Both the position numbers and the translations under genes were made by a program. 64,000 nt of DNA from Bacteroidales bacterium (GTDB taxonomy: Bacteria > Bacteroidota > Bacteroidia > Bacteroidales > UBA932), in the NCBI GenBank assembly GCA_017619675.1, contig JAFZRX010000003.1, positions 1 through 64,000 of the forward strand, written 5' to 3'. Below are positions 46,499 to 54,037 of the stretch, piece by piece (within the stretch, counting starts at the first letter, position 1; each line of letters opens with the position of its first letter). The notes beneath the pieces are model-generated. The model searched no databases. It was given only the letters and a program-made list of their open reading frames with translations, and was not told the DNA's origin.

Positions 46499-47074
46499 TT
46501 ATTTATTGTGATTTTTCGATGTGGTGATGACTTTCCTGAAGACGAACATCTCATCGTCCATGCTCCAGTTGCCCTCCTCTTCTTCAGGAACGGCCGGACC
46601 ATGCTGGTACTTGTTCCAGAACTCCACGATATGGAAGCCGCAGCGGTTTACGTAGAAGTGGATGTTTCTCTTCTCAAAGTAAGGGGTGATGGTTTCCCAG
46701 ACCTTGATCTCCGGATGCATCGCTTCCACCGCTTTCCATGCCGCCTGGCCGATGCCTTTGCTATGGACTTCCGGCAGCACGAACAGCAGTTCCAGCTCTC
46801 CCTTTGCTGCTTCTTTGTCGATATGCAGGACTACGCCGCCAACCTTCTGCCCGTTCAGCACAATACGATACGTCTCGGCATGCTCCCCGTCGATGGAATC
46901 CTCAATGGTCTTGCGGGAAATGACCTCTTCTCCTTCTTCGACACGCTCGTCCCGCATCCCGAACTCCTGTTGGGCGCCGTACTTGAAAGCCCACTGGTTA
47001 TCCAGGATAAACTGTTCCCTGTCTTCGTACTGCAGGGTAAGGAGTATGACCTTAGGTAGTTCCATAGATTTCAT
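46499..47074 (-). CDS. GNAT-family N-acetyltransferase
   Basis: 191 residues from the ATG at 47072-47074 (MKSMELPKVILLTLQ). A second Met three codons later is equally possible. Motif A of the acetyl-CoA binding fold is visible as LPEVHSKGIGQAAWKAVE. It is preceded by LELLFV and followed by YFEKRNIHFYVNRCGFH, where the conserved N-x-Y/GF pattern appears. The substrate is unknown. It lies 11 nt after the TfoX-like gene and 5 nt before DUF3237, suggesting a three-gene operon. Confidence 0.88.
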   Translation of the reverse strand: MKSMELPKVILLTLQYEDREQFILDNQWAFKYGAQQEFGMRDERVEEGEEVISRKTIEDSIDGEHAETYRIVLNGQKVGGVVLHIDKEAAKGELELLFVLPEVHSKGIGQAAWKAVEAMHPEIKVWETITPYFEKRNIHFYVNRCGFHIVEFWNKYQHGPAVPEEEEGNWSMDDEMFVFRKVITTSKNHNK

Positions 47075-47085
47075 TAAAAATGAAT

Positions 47086-47772
47086 TTACTTGACAGACTC
47101 CAGGTCGCTTTGCTCGTAGCGATGGCTCCCCGGTTGCACTTTCTTCCACTTCCAGCATTTTATGGCATCATCCAGGGATGCGCCCTTGTTGTCAGCAAAG
47201 AAGTCACGGACATACTGGTTGTACTCAAACTGGGGACAAATCTCGGAGGGATGCTCTAGCGTCTTGTAGGCTTCCACGGCATCTCCATAAGTCTTTCCGG
47301 CATTCTCCTTAAGCCACTTTTGGAACTCCACTTTGAAGTGGAAACCCTTGCCCAGGTGCTGCTGAAAGAAAGCCCTGAGTTCCTGTGAGCATACAATGTT
47401 CGGAGGAATGGTTTCATCAAGCGAGGCTGGAATGTGCTTCTTTCTTTCAAGCATCGGATTCTTCTTGGATTTTGGCTTCGGCAAGGCGGGTATGGTTGCC
47501 TTGATGATGGCAGTAAGGTAGTCCCGGTCATCCACGTCATCTATCAGGAAATGCTCCTTGGCTCCCGGGTATGGGGAACGCATCACAACCTCTTTCAACT
47601 GCGCTGCTCCCTGAAAGGTAGGCTTGATAAACAGGTTGTTATCGCAGACAAGGCCGAAGAGGGTCCCGTCGCAGTAGATGCAATAGTCGCCCATCATTTT
47701 CTTGAAAGTGATTTCCCCGGCGCCCGAGCACTGGTCAACGATGTATTGTACGAAATCTGCGTTGCTTGCCAT
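47086..47772 (-). CDS. TfoX/Sxy N-terminal domain protein with C-terminal DUF6434-like domain
   Basis: A 228-residue cytosolic protein. Residues 1-100 match the TfoX N-terminal domain (ITFKKMMGDYCIYCDGTLFG, then NNLFIKPTF). After a Lys/Pro linker, residues about 130-215 form a helical SAP-like/DUF6434 domain (FKVEFQKWLKENAGKTYGDA). Despite the name, proteins with only the N-terminal TfoX domain are not competence regulators by default, and the function is unknown. It is the first gene of a probable operon with the GNAT and DUF3237 genes. A 12-bp palindrome lies upstream in its promoter region. Confidence 0.85.
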   Translation of the reverse strand: MASNADFVQYIVDQCSGAGEITFKKMMGDYCIYCDGTLFGLVCDNNLFIKPTFQGAAQLKEVVMRSPYPGAKEHFLIDDVDDRDYLTAIIKATIPALPKPKSKKNPMLERKKHIPASLDETIPPNIVCSQELRAFFQQHLGKGFHFKVEFQKWLKENAGKTYGDAVEAYKTLEHPSEICPQFEYNQYVRDFFADNKGASLDDAIKCWKWKKVQPGSHRYEQSDLESVK

Positions 47773-47793
47773 ACTGTAATCCTATTTCTAAAA

Positions 47794-47818
47794 CAAAGTT
47801 ACGAAGATAAACGTTTAT
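47794..47818 (-). promoter_or_regulatory. -7 box and palindrome upstream of the TfoX-like gene
   Basis: Read on the minus strand, TAACTTTG (47794-47801) is a -7-type box 21 nt before the start codon. The perfect 12-bp palindrome ATAAACGTTTAT (47807-47818) lies just upstream of it, in the promoter spacer, between this gene and the divergent RAYT. No clear -33 element is present. Repressor binding is inferred. Confidence 0.4.
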
Positions 47819-47855
47819 AAACGGATACTTTAAGATGCTTTTCCCATATTTGTCA

Positions 47856-47867
47856 CCTAAACTTAAA
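47856..47867 (+). repeat. 12-nt leader motif shared by both RAYT genes (copy 2)
   Basis: CCTAAACTTAAA, identical to 24112-24123, lies 3 nt before the ATG of the second RAYT gene. Confidence 0.6.
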
Positions 47868-47870
47868 ACT

Positions 47871-48734
47871 ATGGAAATTTATCTCGTTACTACTGACCAT
47901 CTTGAAAGTGCTATCTGGTTCTGGGATGAAGCCGATTTCAAGGTTGGAATGAATGCCGTTCCTCTGATAGCGGCATCTGCTGGGGTGATTATCCTGGCTT
48001 TCATCCTGATGTCAAATCACGTTCACTTTGTTATATTGGGAACTTACGACCAAGTCCTGAAATTTATAACAGAGTATAAAAGGCACTATTCTCATTATAT
48101 GGCATGCAGACACGGAGTAACCAGAGGACTTAAGAGGAACGCAGTAGATATAAGAAGAGTTGAAATCGACGGTGAATCCATGGAACGTGCCATCGCATAT
48201 GTCCAAATGAATCCGGTTGTCGCCAACATTTGTCTTAACCCCTATGATTATCCGTGGGGGACAGGAAACAGTTTCTTCAATGTGTCTTCGCCAAAAGGTG
48301 TTCTGGTTGAGAGTCTGTCAGCACGTGCACGGTACAACCTGTTTCATAGCAGAATGGATGTGCCTGAAGGTCTGCTACTTGGGGCTGACGGATACATTTT
48401 GCCCGAATCATATGTTGGGAAGAAGTTTGTTGAGGGTGTCTTCAAATCTCCTAAGAGGATGAAGTATTTCCTCGATTCTTCTTCAAAGGCGAAAAGGAAG
48501 TTGGAGGCGGGGGAATCCGAAGTCCCGGCATTCAAGGATCAAGCGGTCTTACCAATGATGCAGGAGCTGATACGCAAGCTTTTCGGAAAAGGTTCGATAA
48601 AGGAATTAACAACTGAGGAGACGGCAGAGCTTTTTCGGCAGATGCATTATAGGTTGTCTTCCAACATAAACCAGATGGCGCGGCTGTCAGGTTATTCATA
48701 TGAGCAGATTGTCTGTCTGATGGAGAGTTTGTAG
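47871..48734 (+). CDS. RAYT-type (REP-associated, IS200-like Y1) transposase, copy 2
   Basis: 287 residues. The start at 47871 was chosen by exact alignment with the paralogue at 24129 (MEIYLVTTDHL / MKFYLLTTDHL); an upstream in-frame start would add 12 unrelated residues. H50 and H52 lie in MSNHVHF, and the probable catalytic Y110 in AIAYVQMNPVVA, followed by DYPWGTGN. The C-terminal helical extension matches copy 1. Directly downstream (48734-49055) is a dense run of palindromes, the expected kind of substrate for such an enzyme, ending at a tRNA-Ser. No terminal inverted repeats or second transposition gene are seen, so this looks like a chromosomal RAYT rather than a full IS. Confidence 0.9.
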   Translation: MEIYLVTTDHLESAIWFWDEADFKVGMNAVPLIAASAGVIILAFILMSNHVHFVILGTYDQVLKFITEYKRHYSHYMACRHGVTRGLKRNAVDIRRVEIDGESMERAIAYVQMNPVVANICLNPYDYPWGTGNSFFNVSSPKGVLVESLSARARYNLFHSRMDVPEGLLLGADGYILPESYVGKKFVEGVFKSPKRMKYFLDSSSKAKRKLEAGESEVPAFKDQAVLPMMQELIRKLFGKGSIKELTTEETAELFRQMHYRLSSNINQMARLSGYSYEQIVCLMESL

Positions 48735-48746
48735 GGGATGATCCCT
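48734..48746. repeat. Short palindrome at the RAYT stop
   Basis: GGGAT-G-ATCCC (48735-48745, plus a G-T pair) immediately follows a GTAG tetranucleotide (48731-48734) that contains the stop codon. A GTAG-type tetranucleotide before a hairpin is a known recognition feature in some enteric REP/RAYT systems. Here it may be chance. Confidence 0.4.
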
Positions 48747-48754
48747 CTCTGGGT

Positions 48755-48789
48755 GTGCAGTACGGTACAACGCCCGTACCGTACTGCAC
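48755..48789. repeat. REP-like palindrome A (14-bp perfect stem)
   Basis: GTGCAGTACGGTAC / GTACCGTACTGCAC (48755-48768 and 48776-48789) around the 7-nt loop AACGCCC. It begins 20 nt after the RAYT stop. The complete right arm is repeated in palindrome B. Confidence 0.85.
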
Positions 48790-48806
48790 GAAAATAGGGG
48801 TAAAAC

Positions 48807-48841
48807 GCTACGTACGGTACAGCTGATGTACCGTACTGCAC
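48807..48841. repeat. REP-like palindrome B (9-bp stem, shares right arm with A)
   Basis: GTACGGTAC / GTACCGTAC (48812-48820 and 48828-48836) around the 7-nt loop AGCTGAT. The right arm continues TGCAC to give the same 14 bases as in palindrome A. The outer part of the left arm has diverged. Two related hairpins with equal loop length and 22-nt spacing resemble a paired REP unit. Confidence 0.8.
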
Positions 48842-48854
48842 GTTTGACTCCAAA

Positions 48855-48869
48855 GGAGGGGACGAGATT
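48855..48869. repeat. Partial copy of the tRNA-Ser 3' end
   Basis: GGAGGGGACGAGATT matches the 3' end of the tRNA-Ser (49063-49077, GGAGAGGACGAGATT) at 14 of 15 positions and in the same orientation. It could be an attachment-site remnant or a by-product of local duplication. Confidence 0.45.
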
Positions 48870-48872
48870 AGC

Positions 48873-49055
48873 CCGCCCTGGAGGGCGGCCTCTTCTCGTA
48901 GTCTCCGAGAGCAATCAGCAAGGACAAACGTGCCCGTCGGCAAGCCTCCGGTCCCTTTTTGCCGCCAAGGGACACCCTTACAAAAGCAAGCTTTTGACGG
49001 GCGCCCCTTAACGGCAAACGCCGCACAACTGTGCGGCGTTTGTCTTGCTGATTGC
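48873..49055. other. Nested inverted-repeat structure, candidate structured RNA or foldable single-stranded DNA element
   Basis: This makes up most of the 327-nt gene-free stretch between the RAYT and tRNA-Ser. Visible pairings: CCGCCCT/AGGGCGG (48873-48888); TCTCG/CGAGA (48894-48910); an outer pair of about 20 bases with one indel (48911-48930 against 49037-49055, core CAATCAGCAA.GACAAACG); GCCCGTC/GACGGGC (48932-48938 against 48996-49002); GTCCCTT/AAGGGAC (48951-48973); CAAAAG/CTTTTG (48981-48996); and the tRNA terminator stem (49016-49041), which competes with the outer pair. The short open frames here do not look like genes. Confidence 0.5.
49016..49041 (-). terminator. Hairpin terminator of tRNA-Ser
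   Basis: A perfect 11-bp stem AAACGCCGCAC / GTGCGGCGTTT with a 4-nt loop lies 21 nt beyond the tRNA 3' end on the minus strand. The T-run inside the stem end is short (TTT), so it may act as a processing or termination signal. Confidence 0.6.
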
Positions 49056-49061
49056 ATAGCG

Positions 49062-49150
49062 CGGAGAGGACGAGATTCGAACTCGTGGTACGCCGTGAAG
49101 CGTACGTCGGTTTAGCAAACCGGTGGTTTCAGCCACTCACCCACCTCTCC
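49062..49150 (-). tRNA. tRNA-Ser (anticodon GCT)
   Basis: An 89-nt cloverleaf on the minus strand. The acceptor stem is GGAGAGG/CCTCTCC with discriminator G. The anticodon loop is TTGCTAA in the stem CCGGT..ACCGA-type arm. It has the long variable arm typical of class II serine tRNAs and a GAGTTCGAATCTC T-arm. The 3' CCA is not encoded. It reads AGC/AGT codons. Confidence 0.93.
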
Positions 49151-49184
49151 AATCTCACCACTGTGGTTTTACCAAATGGGATGG

Positions 49185-49214
49185 CAAATATACATATAAA
49201 AATTTGTTTCGCAA
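49185..49214 (-). promoter_or_regulatory. Promoter of tRNA-Ser
   Basis: On the minus strand: TTG (49212-49214), 19 nt, then TATATTTG (49185-49192), 34 nt before the mature tRNA 5' end. It matches the Bacteroidetes consensus well and has the same -7 box as the tRNA-Gly promoter. Confidence 0.75.
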
Positions 49215-49228
49215 TAGGGTCGGCCGTT

Positions 49229-50746
49229 TTACGGCTGCTGGACGGTGACGGTTTCTTCCAGGATGGAGCAGTTCTCCTCGCCGTTGCGGGCCAGTTGTTC
49301 GATGATGTAGCGGATTGGCTCCGGGGAATCGAACTGGCCTATGCGGAAGGAGACGACGCCTTCGTCCAGATGACGGATTATGTCCTTAGAGGTGCTGGAG
49401 CGGATGGCGGAGATGGCGGGGGAGGACAGGGCGCGGCCGTTGGCCGGGGTGATCACAAGCGTGTAGCGCGTGATCTCTACCGGCTTGGCCTTGGAGCGTC
49501 GGGAGGATTGCTTCTGCCGCGCCAGCGCAGCGGCAGCGGCGGCATCCTCCTCCGACGGCTCGGGCTCCTCGATGTCCAGGTGGAACTCCGTTCCCGGCTC
49601 GTTCTTGCTGAAGGTGAATCCTGAATTGGTACCCACGACCTGACGCTGGGTCTCCTTCTGGAGGGCGCTCAGGTCAAAGGACAGGCCGCTGGAAAGGAAG
49701 TCCATCTCCAGACGCTGGAGCGTCCGGATGGCTTCGTTCAGGCGGCCCTGCAGCTCGGCCACGTCTATCTGGTCGTGGAAGCGGTACAGGGAATCGCGCA
49801 GGGACTTGACCAGGTCCGCCTGCTGTGAATATTTCTGCACTTCTGAATTCTCCACCAGGGAAGACCTCATCGCAGAGGTGTTGTCAATCCTTGCGGAGGA
49901 CTTAGGGTTGAGGGAAGCCAGTTCGCGCAGGCGCCCGGTGTCGTCTATGCTGCGGCGGATGGGGTTGCTGTCATATGACAGTACATATATGTTCACACTG
50001 TCGCGCGAGGTTTCACGGTTGGACGCGAATATGGAATACTTGCCGTCCGAGGTATTGTAGAACAGGAAATCGTCATAGGGGGAAGAGAACGGGAATCCCA
50101 TGTTCACGGGCATCCCCCAGGACTGGTCTTCCGGATCCCAGGCGGCGTAGTAGATGTCGTAGCCGCCCATGCCGTACAGGCCGTCGGAGGCGAAGAACAA
50201 TGTCTGACCGTCCGGGCTCAGCATTGGGTAAATCTCGTTGGACTGGGCCGTAATCATACCGTATACCGTCGTTGGCACGGACCACAGGGAATCCAGGTAT
50301 TGGGTCTGGTAGATGTTCCTGAAACCGCTGGTGTCAGGTGCGGAAAAGTAGATCTCGTCCGCCCCGCGCGGGAAGTAGAGCGCCTGCGCAAAGCCGTCGA
50401 ACTCCGATGAGTCCAACTGGTTCGGAACCGGATACCAGCTTCCCGCCTGCATGGGATAGAATAGGTGGAAATCCTTGATGGGGAGGCGTACCCTGGCCAC
50501 CACTTCCGGGTCCAGGCAGTACTCCGTCATGCTGAGCCCGTTCTGGGCCAGCACCATGGAGGCGTCCCACATTTCCAGTTCAAGGGAATCTTCCGTGGAA
50601 GAGATCATCTGCTCGCACAGGTCCACGGCTCCCGCAAAGTCATATGCCTTTCGCAAAGAATCCGCCTTGTTCTGGGCCTGGAGGCCCGCCAGGGGGCACA
50701 AAGCCAGAATAATGGTCAAGGACAATACCTTTGCGAAGGATTTCAT
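49229..50746 (-). CDS. Exported PD40 beta-propeller protein
   Basis: 505 residues from the ATG at 50744-50746 (MKSFAKVLSLTIILALCPLA), which opens a signal peptide; an upstream start adds a non-signal leader. Residues about 120-290 contain WD40-like/PD40 repeats (EIYPMLSPDGQTLFFASDGL, then SPYDDFLFYNTSDGKYSIFA). A coiled-coil-like region (DLVKSLRDSLYRFHDQIDVA) and an Ala/Glu/Lys-rich linker follow. The C terminus (ITRYTLVITPANGRALSSPA) looks like an SPOR-like fold. It resembles envelope proteins linked to OmpA/PorE-type modules but lacks an OmpA domain. Function unknown, probably periplasmic. Confidence 0.78.
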   Translation of the reverse strand: MKSFAKVLSLTIILALCPLAGLQAQNKADSLRKAYDFAGAVDLCEQMISSTEDSLELEMWDASMVLAQNGLSMTEYCLDPEVVARVRLPIKDFHLFYPMQAGSWYPVPNQLDSSEFDGFAQALYFPRGADEIYFSAPDTSGFRNIYQTQYLDSLWSVPTTVYGMITAQSNEIYPMLSPDGQTLFFASDGLYGMGGYDIYYAAWDPEDQSWGMPVNMGFPFSSPYDDFLFYNTSDGKYSIFASNRETSRDSVNIYVLSYDSNPIRRSIDDTGRLRELASLNPKSSARIDNTSAMRSSLVENSEVQKYSQQADLVKSLRDSLYRFHDQIDVAELQGRLNEAIRTLQRLEMDFLSSGLSFDLSALQKETQRQVVGTNSGFTFSKNEPGTEFHLDIEEPEPSEEDAAAAAALARQKQSSRRSKAKPVEITRYTLVITPANGRALSSPAISAIRSSTSKDIIRHLDEGVVSFRIGQFDSPEPIRYIIEQLARNGEENCSILEETVTVQQP

Positions 50747-50820
50747 GCGTATAATGTTAAAGTGTAAGCGCAAAAATACGAAATACTTGGAAAGAAACTT
50801 TATTTCTATTAAAAAAATAC

Positions 50821-50828
50821 TAAATTTG
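50821..50828 (+). promoter_or_regulatory. -7-type box upstream of secDF
   Basis: TAAATTTG matches TAnnTTTG, 55 nt before the SecDF start codon. No convincing -33 element is found at the usual distance, so the call is tentative. Confidence 0.4.
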
Positions 50829-50883
50829 CAAACTATTTTGGACAACTATCCAGACAATATAAATTTAAGAAATATCAACAGTT

Positions 50884-53800
50884 ATGCAAAGTAAAGGCGC
50901 TATCAGACTTGTAGCCATCCTTCTGGTTCTGGCATGCCTCTGGCAGCTTTCCTTCACCCTGGTGAACTCACTCCAGGAGAAGAAAGCCAAAAAGTATGCC
51001 GAAGAAGCGGCAACCGCTTTCCAGAATTCGGCTGCATTCGGCAGAGTTCCTCTCGCAGACCAGGCATTTTACCTGGATTCTCTCCGCAAGGAACAGCAGA
51101 AGAGATATACAGACTCACTCTCTTCAGAAAAAGTATACTTCGGATACACATTCAAGGACGTACAGGCTAAGCAGATAAACCTTGGTCTGGACCTCAAGGG
51201 CGGTATGAACGTAATGCTCCAGGTTCAGCTCGAGGATCTTATCAAGGCCCTGGCCGGAGACAACGCTAACAACCCTGCTTTCCAGCAGGCCCTCTCCCTT
51301 GCAAAGGAGCGCAGCGTGTCTTCACAGTCAGATCTCATCACCCTGTTCGGCGACGCATGGAAAGAGGTGGCAGGCAGCCAGAGGCTCGCCCAGATCTTCG
51401 GAACATACGAGCTCAGGGACAAGATCACTCCGGAGTCTTCTGACGATGCAGTCATTTCGGTCATCAAGGACGAGGCCGAGAGTGCCATTGCCAACTCATT
51501 CAACGTACTCCGTAACCGTATCGACCGCTTTGGCGTTACCTCTCCTTCCATCCAGAAGATTGGCAACACCGGAAGGATCCTCGTGGAGCTTCCGGGCGTG
51601 AAGGAGCCTGAGCGTGTCCGCAAGCTGCTCCAGGGAACCGCTTCCCTCGAGTTCTGGACAACATACGAGTACTCTGAGATCTATCCTTACCTGGTACAGG
51701 CAAACGCACTCCTTGCACAGCTCCTGGCCGACGAGGATGCTGACGCTTCCACCGACAGCGTCGAGGAAGCTCCCGCAGCCGACGGCGACATCCTCTCCGA
51801 GGAAATCGCAGCCAACACTGAGGACACCATGACCGATGCCCAGCTGGACGCCTACAGGAAGCAGAACCCTCTGTTCTCCGTACTCCAGCTTTCCAACATG
51901 AGCGGCAACGCCTGCCTGGGATTCTCTTCATCAGCCGACATGGCCCTCGTAGACAGGTATCTGTCAATGCCTCAGGTTGCTGACCTGTTCCCTGCAGAGT
52001 TCATCCCCATGTGGAGCGCAAAGCCCAGCCAGTACTTCGCAGGCGACAACGTTTACGAACTGGTGGCCATCAAGGCTTCTTCCCGTGACGGAAAGGCTCC
52101 TCTTGACGGTGACGTTGTAACTGACGCCCGCGTCTCCTACAGCAACCAGCGCAGTGCTGCCAACCCTACGGTTTCCATGTCAATGAACGCCGAGGGCGCA
52201 AACACCTGGGCACGCCTTACCAAGGAGAACATCGGACGCCAGGTGGCAATCGTGCTTGACGGCGCCGTTTACTCATATCCTACAGTTAACACTGAGATTA
52301 CTGGAGGAAACTCCGAGATTTCCGGAAACTTCACAGTTGAGGAGGCCACTGACCTTACCAACGTGCTCAAGTCAGGTAAACTCCCTGCACCTGCGACTAT
52401 CGTCCAGGAGCAGGTAGTAGGACCTTCCCTTGGTGCCGAGTCAATCCGTTCCGGACTCATCTCCTTCATCATCGCCTTCATCCTGGTGCTCCTGTTCATG
52501 GTATTCTTCTACCAGGGCGCAGGTCTGGCGGCTGATATAGCCCTCCTTACCAACGTGGTTCTCCTGTTCGGTACCCTCGCAGCATTTGGAGCAGTGCTCA
52601 CCCTGCCCGGTATCGCCGGTTTGGTATTGACCCTTGGTATGGCGGTGGACGCCAACGTTATTATATATGAGCGTATCAAGGAAGAGCTCAAGGCCGGCAA
52701 GGGAATCGGACTTGCAATCAAGGACGGTTACAAGAACGCTTACTCCGCCATCATCGATGGTCAGATCACAACCCTCCTCACCGGTATTGTGCTGTTCGTA
52801 TTCGGTTCAGGTCCTATCCAGGGATTCGCAACCACGCTCATCATAGGTATCATCACTTCCGTACTTACCTCTATCTTCATCACCAGGCTTATCCTTGAGG
52901 CCAGGGTTGCAAAGGGCAAGAACATCACCTTCGACAACAAGTTCACCCGCAACTTCCTCAAGAATACCCATATCGACTTCCTTGGCGCACGCAAGTGGTC
53001 TTACATCATCTCCGGCGCTTTGATCCTCATCGCCCTCCTGTCAATCTTCATCAAGGGATTCACCTATGGTGTTGACTTCACCGGAGGCCGTACCTATGTA
53101 GTACGCTTCGACAAGCCGGTACAGGCAGAGGATGTACGTGAGGCAGTCCTTGACGTCTTCAACAACGCGGCCGAGGCCAACGGAGTTTCCAACTCTTCCG
53201 CCGAGGTTAAGCAGTTTGGTGGAGACAGCCAGATGAAGATAACAACCTCCTACAAGTACGAGGATGAATCCAGCGACGTTGACGCCGAGATCGAGAGCAT
53301 GCTCTATCAGGCCCTGAAGCCGTTCTTCATCGAGAACGTTCCTCTGGAGGGATTCGTTTCAACCCTTGACAACCCTAACGGTATCATCAGTTCCGACAAG
53401 GTGGGCGCAACCATAGCCAACGACATCAAGCGTTCAGCCGTGATTTCCGTAATCCTTGCCCTGATCGTTATCTTCGGTTACATCGCCCTCAGGTTCCGCA
53501 AGTGGACATGGGGACTTGGTGGAGTCGTTTCCCTGGCACACACAACCGTCATCATCATCGGCTTCTTCTCCCTGTTCTCAGGAATCCTGCCGTTCAACCT
53601 TGACGTTGACCAGACCTTCATAGCGGCCATCCTTACAATCATCGGTTACGCCATCAACGACAACGTGGTTATCTTTGACCGTATCCGTGAGAACCTGGCC
53701 AAGCATCCCAACACTCCGTTCAAGGATACCGTTAACGAGTCCCTGAACGCAACCCTCACCCGTACGGTGAACACCTCCCTCACAACCCTCCTCCCCATGC

Positions 53801-53967
53801 TTGCAATCGCATTCTTCGGCGGAGAGTCCATCAGGGGTCTTGCAGTTGCGCTCATCCTTGGAGTCCTCATCGGAACATACGCTTCCATCATGATCGGTAC
53901 CCCGGTTATGTATGACGTTACCATGAAGCACGCTTCCAAGAACGCCAAGGCACCGGCTAAGAAGTAG
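50884..53967 (+). CDS. secDF: Protein translocase subunit SecDF (fused)
   Basis: A 1027-residue fusion of SecD and SecF, as usual in Bacteroidetes. The SecD half shows the first membrane helix, DLKGGMNVMLQVQLED, the ferredoxin-like P1 base (NVLRNRIDRFGVTSPSIQKI) and a six-helix bundle (GIAGLVLTLGMAVDANVIIY). The SecF half shows YGVDFTGGRTYVVRF and a second bundle (TIIGYAINDNVVIFDRIREN). It uses the proton gradient to help SecYEG complete protein export. An acidic insert (about 285-320, LADEDADASTDSVEEAPAAD) is a local addition. The gene is monocistronic with its own terminator. Confidence 0.97.
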   Translation: MQSKGAIRLVAILLVLACLWQLSFTLVNSLQEKKAKKYAEEAATAFQNSAAFGRVPLADQAFYLDSLRKEQQKRYTDSLSSEKVYFGYTFKDVQAKQINLGLDLKGGMNVMLQVQLEDLIKALAGDNANNPAFQQALSLAKERSVSSQSDLITLFGDAWKEVAGSQRLAQIFGTYELRDKITPESSDDAVISVIKDEAESAIANSFNVLRNRIDRFGVTSPSIQKIGNTGRILVELPGVKEPERVRKLLQGTASLEFWTTYEYSEIYPYLVQANALLAQLLADEDADASTDSVEEAPAADGDILSEEIAANTEDTMTDAQLDAYRKQNPLFSVLQLSNMSGNACLGFSSSADMALVDRYLSMPQVADLFPAEFIPMWSAKPSQYFAGDNVYELVAIKASSRDGKAPLDGDVVTDARVSYSNQRSAANPTVSMSMNAEGANTWARLTKENIGRQVAIVLDGAVYSYPTVNTEITGGNSEISGNFTVEEATDLTNVLKSGKLPAPATIVQEQVVGPSLGAESIRSGLISFIIAFILVLLFMVFFYQGAGLAADIALLTNVVLLFGTLAAFGAVLTLPGIAGLVLTLGMAVDANVIIYERIKEELKAGKGIGLAIKDGYKNAYSAIIDGQITTLLTGIVLFVFGSGPIQGFATTLIIGIITSVLTSIFITRLILEARVAKGKNITFDNKFTRNFLKNTHIDFLGARKWSYIISGALILIALLSIFIKGFTYGVDFTGGRTYVVRFDKPVQAEDVREAVLDVFNNAAEANGVSNSSAEVKQFGGDSQMKITTSYKYEDESSDVDAEIESMLYQALKPFFIENVPLEGFVSTLDNPNGIISSDKVGATIANDIKRSAVISVILALIVIFGYIALRFRKWTWGLGGVVSLAHTTVIIIGFFSLFSGILPFNLDVDQTFIAAILTIIGYAINDNVVIFDRIRENLAKHPNTPFKDTVNESLNATLTRTVNTSLTTLLPMLAIAFFGGESIRGLAVALILGVLIGTYASIMIGTPVMYDVTMKHASKNAKAPAKK

Positions 53968-53983
53968 GTTGAAAACTTTATAG

Positions 53984-54033
53984 AAAAACGCCCGTTTTCC
54001 ATTACGGAATACGGGTGTTTTTTTGTAGTTTTG
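53984..54033 (+). terminator. Intrinsic terminator after secDF with tail forming a -7 box
   Basis: The long stem AAAAACGCCCGT... / ...ACGGGTGTTTTT (53984-54000 and 54006-54022, one G-T pair and one T-T mismatch) is followed by T-rich sequence. Immediately after, TAGTTTTG (54026-54033) reads as a -7 box only 4 nt before the dnaE start codon. Confidence 0.8.
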
Positions 54034-54037
54034 TGTT

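Noticed and set aside
47086-47772. TfoX-like gene as evidence for natural competence
   Set aside because: Only the small N-terminal TfoX domain is present, fused to an unrelated domain. No other competence gene is in the window.
48692-49115. Several short open frames between RAYT copy 2 and tRNA-Ser
   Set aside because: They run through palindromes and tRNA sequence, exist on both strands, and have no protein-like features. The region is better explained as structured non-coding DNA.
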